Below, in pieces: positions 15,946 to 17,866 of a stretch of DNA of 17,866 nt. Each line of letters starts with the position of its first letter. Position 1 is the stretch's first letter. This DNA is from Gammaproteobacteria bacterium (GTDB taxonomy: Bacteria > Pseudomonadota > Gammaproteobacteria > Arenicellales > Poriferihabitantaceae). Both the position numbers and the translations under genes were made by a program. The DNA lies in contig JAIBDK010000009.1 of NCBI GenBank assembly GCA_024679435.1, positions 1 through 17,866 of the forward strand, read 5' to 3'. The notes under the pieces are model-generated. The model made no database searches. It was not told the DNA's origin and saw nothing but the letters and a program-made list of their open reading frames with translations.

Positions 15946-16953
15946 ATGTATCTTAGCTATATCAATCTGTTCCGAGCCATTGCAACCTTATTTGTGGTTT
16001 TTAACCATAGTATCCACGGCCTTCAGTGGGGCGTGGCCTACGATAATTTCGAAATGTCCCGGCTTATGAAAATAGTTTTTTCGAACGGCGCATTTTTCTT
16101 TGTCTTCATTGCTGGCTTTGTTTTTCAGCACTTGCTCTACAAATTTGACTATAAAAAGTACCTCGTTTCAAGATTCATGTTGGTTGTTTTGCCCTATCTT
16201 CTGGTTTCAATTCCGGCGGTAATGGCATGGACGTTTTTTTTTCAGAAATCTGGTTACGGGATTCCACGTGACCTTTACTCGCAGCCATGGTGGCACAGGG
16301 CCGGCTTTTATTATCTAACCGGTCAACACATGGCGCCATTATGGTTTATCCCGATGATCGTTATGTTTTATCTATTGTCACCGCTGTTCAAAATAATAGA
16401 TCGATTTCCGATAACCTATCTGATGATTCCTTTGCTAATGGTAGTGTCTTACTTCTATCCCAGGACCTGGAGCCCATGGTGGCAGTTTGTTCATTTCTTT
16501 CCCGTTTATATCATTGGCATGTGGGCCAGCAGATATAAAGAGCCGTTGCTTGATCGTGTCTACCAGTATCGTTACCTGGTTTTTCTGCTTTATCTCAGTT
16601 TTGTAGGCTATGAGTTTCTGATGCTGCATTCAGTCCAGTCATTTTTCAATTATATGAATAAACTCTGTCTGTCCTTTTTGTTAATCGCTTTGCTGGCACA
16701 CTATTCAGATCGACCATTCAAATGGCTGTCCTGGTTCGCTGCGATAAACTTCAGCGTGTTCTTTCTCCATACCTATGCAAATGCCGGACTTAAGATCGTC
16801 TTTACAGGTGGGCCGGCGCAGTCAATCCCGATAGTTGGGAATTTTGCTTATCAACTGGTGTATTTCTCTGTCGTTGTGGCGATTTCACTTGTTGGTGCGT
16901 TGATAGTCAAAAAAGTTACTGGCAGGTATAGTAAGTATCTGATTGGCTCCTGA
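15946..16953 (+). CDS. Acyltransferase-3 family integral membrane protein
   Basis: Membrane protein of 335 residues with about ten transmembrane helices, of the acyltransferase-3 family, whose members put acetyl or other acyl groups on sugars of polysaccharides, lipopolysaccharide or glycolipids. The N terminus YINLFRAIATLFVVFNHS is diagnostic: the family has a conserved His (here His21) at the end of helix 1. Further signs are HMAPLWFIPMIVMFYLL in the middle and NFSVFFLHTYANAGLK near the end. I chose ATG 15946 because it gives the family-typical start; a GTG nine bases upstream is possible. The gene follows the hairpin at 15875-15897 and probably begins a new transcription unit; the AT-rich leader has TTGATA at 15896-15901 but no convincing -10 box. 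The acyl acceptor is unknown. Confidence 0.88.
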   Translation: MYLSYINLFRAIATLFVVFNHSIHGLQWGVAYDNFEMSRLMKIVFSNGAFFFVFIAGFVFQHLLYKFDYKKYLVSRFMLVVLPYLLVSIPAVMAWTFFFQKSGYGIPRDLYSQPWWHRAGFYYLTGQHMAPLWFIPMIVMFYLLSPLFKIIDRFPITYLMIPLLMVVSYFYPRTWSPWWQFVHFFPVYIIGMWASRYKEPLLDRVYQYRYLVFLLYLSFVGYEFLMLHSVQSFFNYMNKLCLSFLLIALLAHYSDRPFKWLSWFAAINFSVFFLHTYANAGLKIVFTGGPAQSIPIVGNFAYQLVYFSVVVAISLVGALIVKKVTGRYSKYLIGS

Positions 16954-17009
16954 TCTAAGAAGTACTTCATGATTATGCGCCTTTAACAGATAGAATGCGG
17001 AACGAGTCA

Positions 17010-17866
17010 ATGTCGATTAAATTTGCAGCGGACTTTGCAAGTCTTGGAGACATTGCGGACATTCAAAAATTGAGCTGGAACGCGCAATCTCATTATGTTC
17101 AAACTCGCTCGGATTTTTATTCCCGTCATTACGCGGGCTTGACTATTGAGAACAGCCTTGATCAGTTAAAGGATTTGCCTTTTACAACGAAGGAAATGCT
17201 GCGGGTTGATCAGCGTGAGAATGCCCCGTTTGGCAGCTATCTTGCCACGAGCAATCGCGAAATAACAAGAATGCATCGCACCTCGGGTACGACAGGGACG
17301 GCTATGAATCTGGCGTTAACTGCACAGGACGCGCTGATGACAGCCGAGGTCGGTGGCCGTGCTCAAAAGGCCGCGGGCCTTTTGCCTGAACACCGTGTGG
17401 TGCATTGTCTTAATTATCAGTTATGGATGGGCGGTTATACCGATCATGCCTCCCTCGAGGCCACAGGTGCGATGGTAATTCCTTATGGTGTTGGCGGTAC
17501 CCGGAGTTTGATCAACACGATCAGAGAATTAAAGATAGATGCCATTTCCTGTACACCGTCGTATCCCGCGGTGCTTGAACAGGTGATTGAGTATGAATTT
17601 CCAGGGCTTCAGCCTAAAGATCTTGGGTTACGCCTCGGCCTATTCGGGGGTGAAGCTGGGCTGGACGATTTAGGTTTTCGAAAGCGCCTGGAACACATCT
17701 GGGGATTTGACGTGCGTAATTCGAACTATGGCGTCACCGACGTTCTGTGCAATTTTGCTGGGCAGTCGACAATAGATAACGATTTGCATTTTGTGGCGAT
17801 GGATGTGTTGTATCCTGAACTCATTGATCCGGCTAGTGGTGAGTCAAAGCCCTGGAAAGAGGGGGA
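17010..17866 (+). CDS. PaaK/CapK-like adenylate-forming CoA ligase (3' partial)
   Basis: Adenylate-forming enzyme of the phenylacetate-CoA ligase (PaaK/CapK) type, expected to activate a carboxylic acid as acyl-AMP and pass it to CoA. The frame is open to the right edge; 285 residues are visible of a usual 430-470. Motifs seen: LPFTTKEMLR (56-65), the AMP-binding P-loop RTSGTTGT (90-97), CTPSY (181-185), FGGEAG (212-217) and NYGVTD (239-244). The last has Asp where the family usually has Glu. The ATG at 17010 has GGAACGAG upstream; ATG 16995 in the same frame is an alternative. It follows the acyltransferase by 56 bp, probably in one operon. CapK-like members often occur in polysaccharide loci, so a role in surface glycan or glycolipid modification is as likely as aromatic acid catabolism. 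Confidence 0.88.
   Translation, partial: MSIKFAADFASLGDIADIQKLSWNAQSHYVQTRSDFYSRHYAGLTIENSLDQLKDLPFTTKEMLRVDQRENAPFGSYLATSNREITRMHRTSGTTGTAMNLALTAQDALMTAEVGGRAQKAAGLLPEHRVVHCLNYQLWMGGYTDHASLEATGAMVIPYGVGGTRSLINTIRELKIDAISCTPSYPAVLEQVIEYEFPGLQPKDLGLRLGLFGGEAGLDDLGFRKRLEHIWGFDVRNSNYGVTDVLCNFAGQSTIDNDLHFVAMDVLYPELIDPASGESKPWKEG

Noticed and set aside
1..17866. tRNA or rRNA genes, CRISPR arrays, insertion sequences or phage attachment sites
   Set aside because: Reading by eye I found no array of spaced repeats, no transposase-like protein, no terminal inverted repeats and no tRNA-like cloverleaf. Genes are closely packed with only short gaps.

Overview
The window looks like chromosomal DNA from a gammaproteobacterium of roughly 50% GC, probably a marine or otherwise environmental facultative anaerobe. 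The basis is gene order: narK, narGHJI and a NifM/PpiC-like peptidyl-prolyl isomerase follow one another as in Pseudomonas-type nar operons, and the protein sequences are proteobacterial in style. I cannot name the genus. Every gene seen is on the + strand.

Region 1 (1-10303) is a respiratory nitrate reduction operon. It starts inside a NarK-family nitrate/nitrite transporter whose 5' end lies outside the window. It continues with narG, narH and narJ, each overlapping the next by an ATGA junction, then narI, which encodes the haem b subunit. After narI come three accessory genes at short spacing: a cytoplasmic parvulin-type PPIase, a DUF2478-type protein, and a TauE/SafE (TSUP) membrane transporter. 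NarK brings nitrate in, NarGHI reduces it at the cytoplasmic face using quinol electrons, NarJ and probably the PPIase help maturation, and the last two genes are plausible but unproven helpers (molybdenum cofactor or anion traffic). The 84 bp between narK and narG hold an arrangement of short dyads, including two copies of TTGAGC-N5-GCTCAT.

Region 2 (10304-15900) begins with a 170 bp non-coding gap. It then carries a tight five-gene set: an exported LolA-like protein, two FtsX/LolC-like ABC permeases, a LolD-like ATPase, and an outer-membrane beta-barrel protein. Together these cover inner membrane, periplasm and outer membrane, so the set reads as a trans-envelope carrier for a hydrophobic substrate (lipid, lipoprotein or similar). 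It resembles LolCDE-LolA but ends in a beta-barrel in place of a LolB lipoprotein. This is the most promising candidate for an uncharacterised system here. A weak terminator-like hairpin follows it.

Region 3 (15901-17866) opens another unit: an integral-membrane acyltransferase-3 protein, then a PaaK/CapK-like adenylate-forming CoA ligase that runs off the right edge. This pairing is common in surface polysaccharide or glycolipid modification loci, but too little is visible to be sure.
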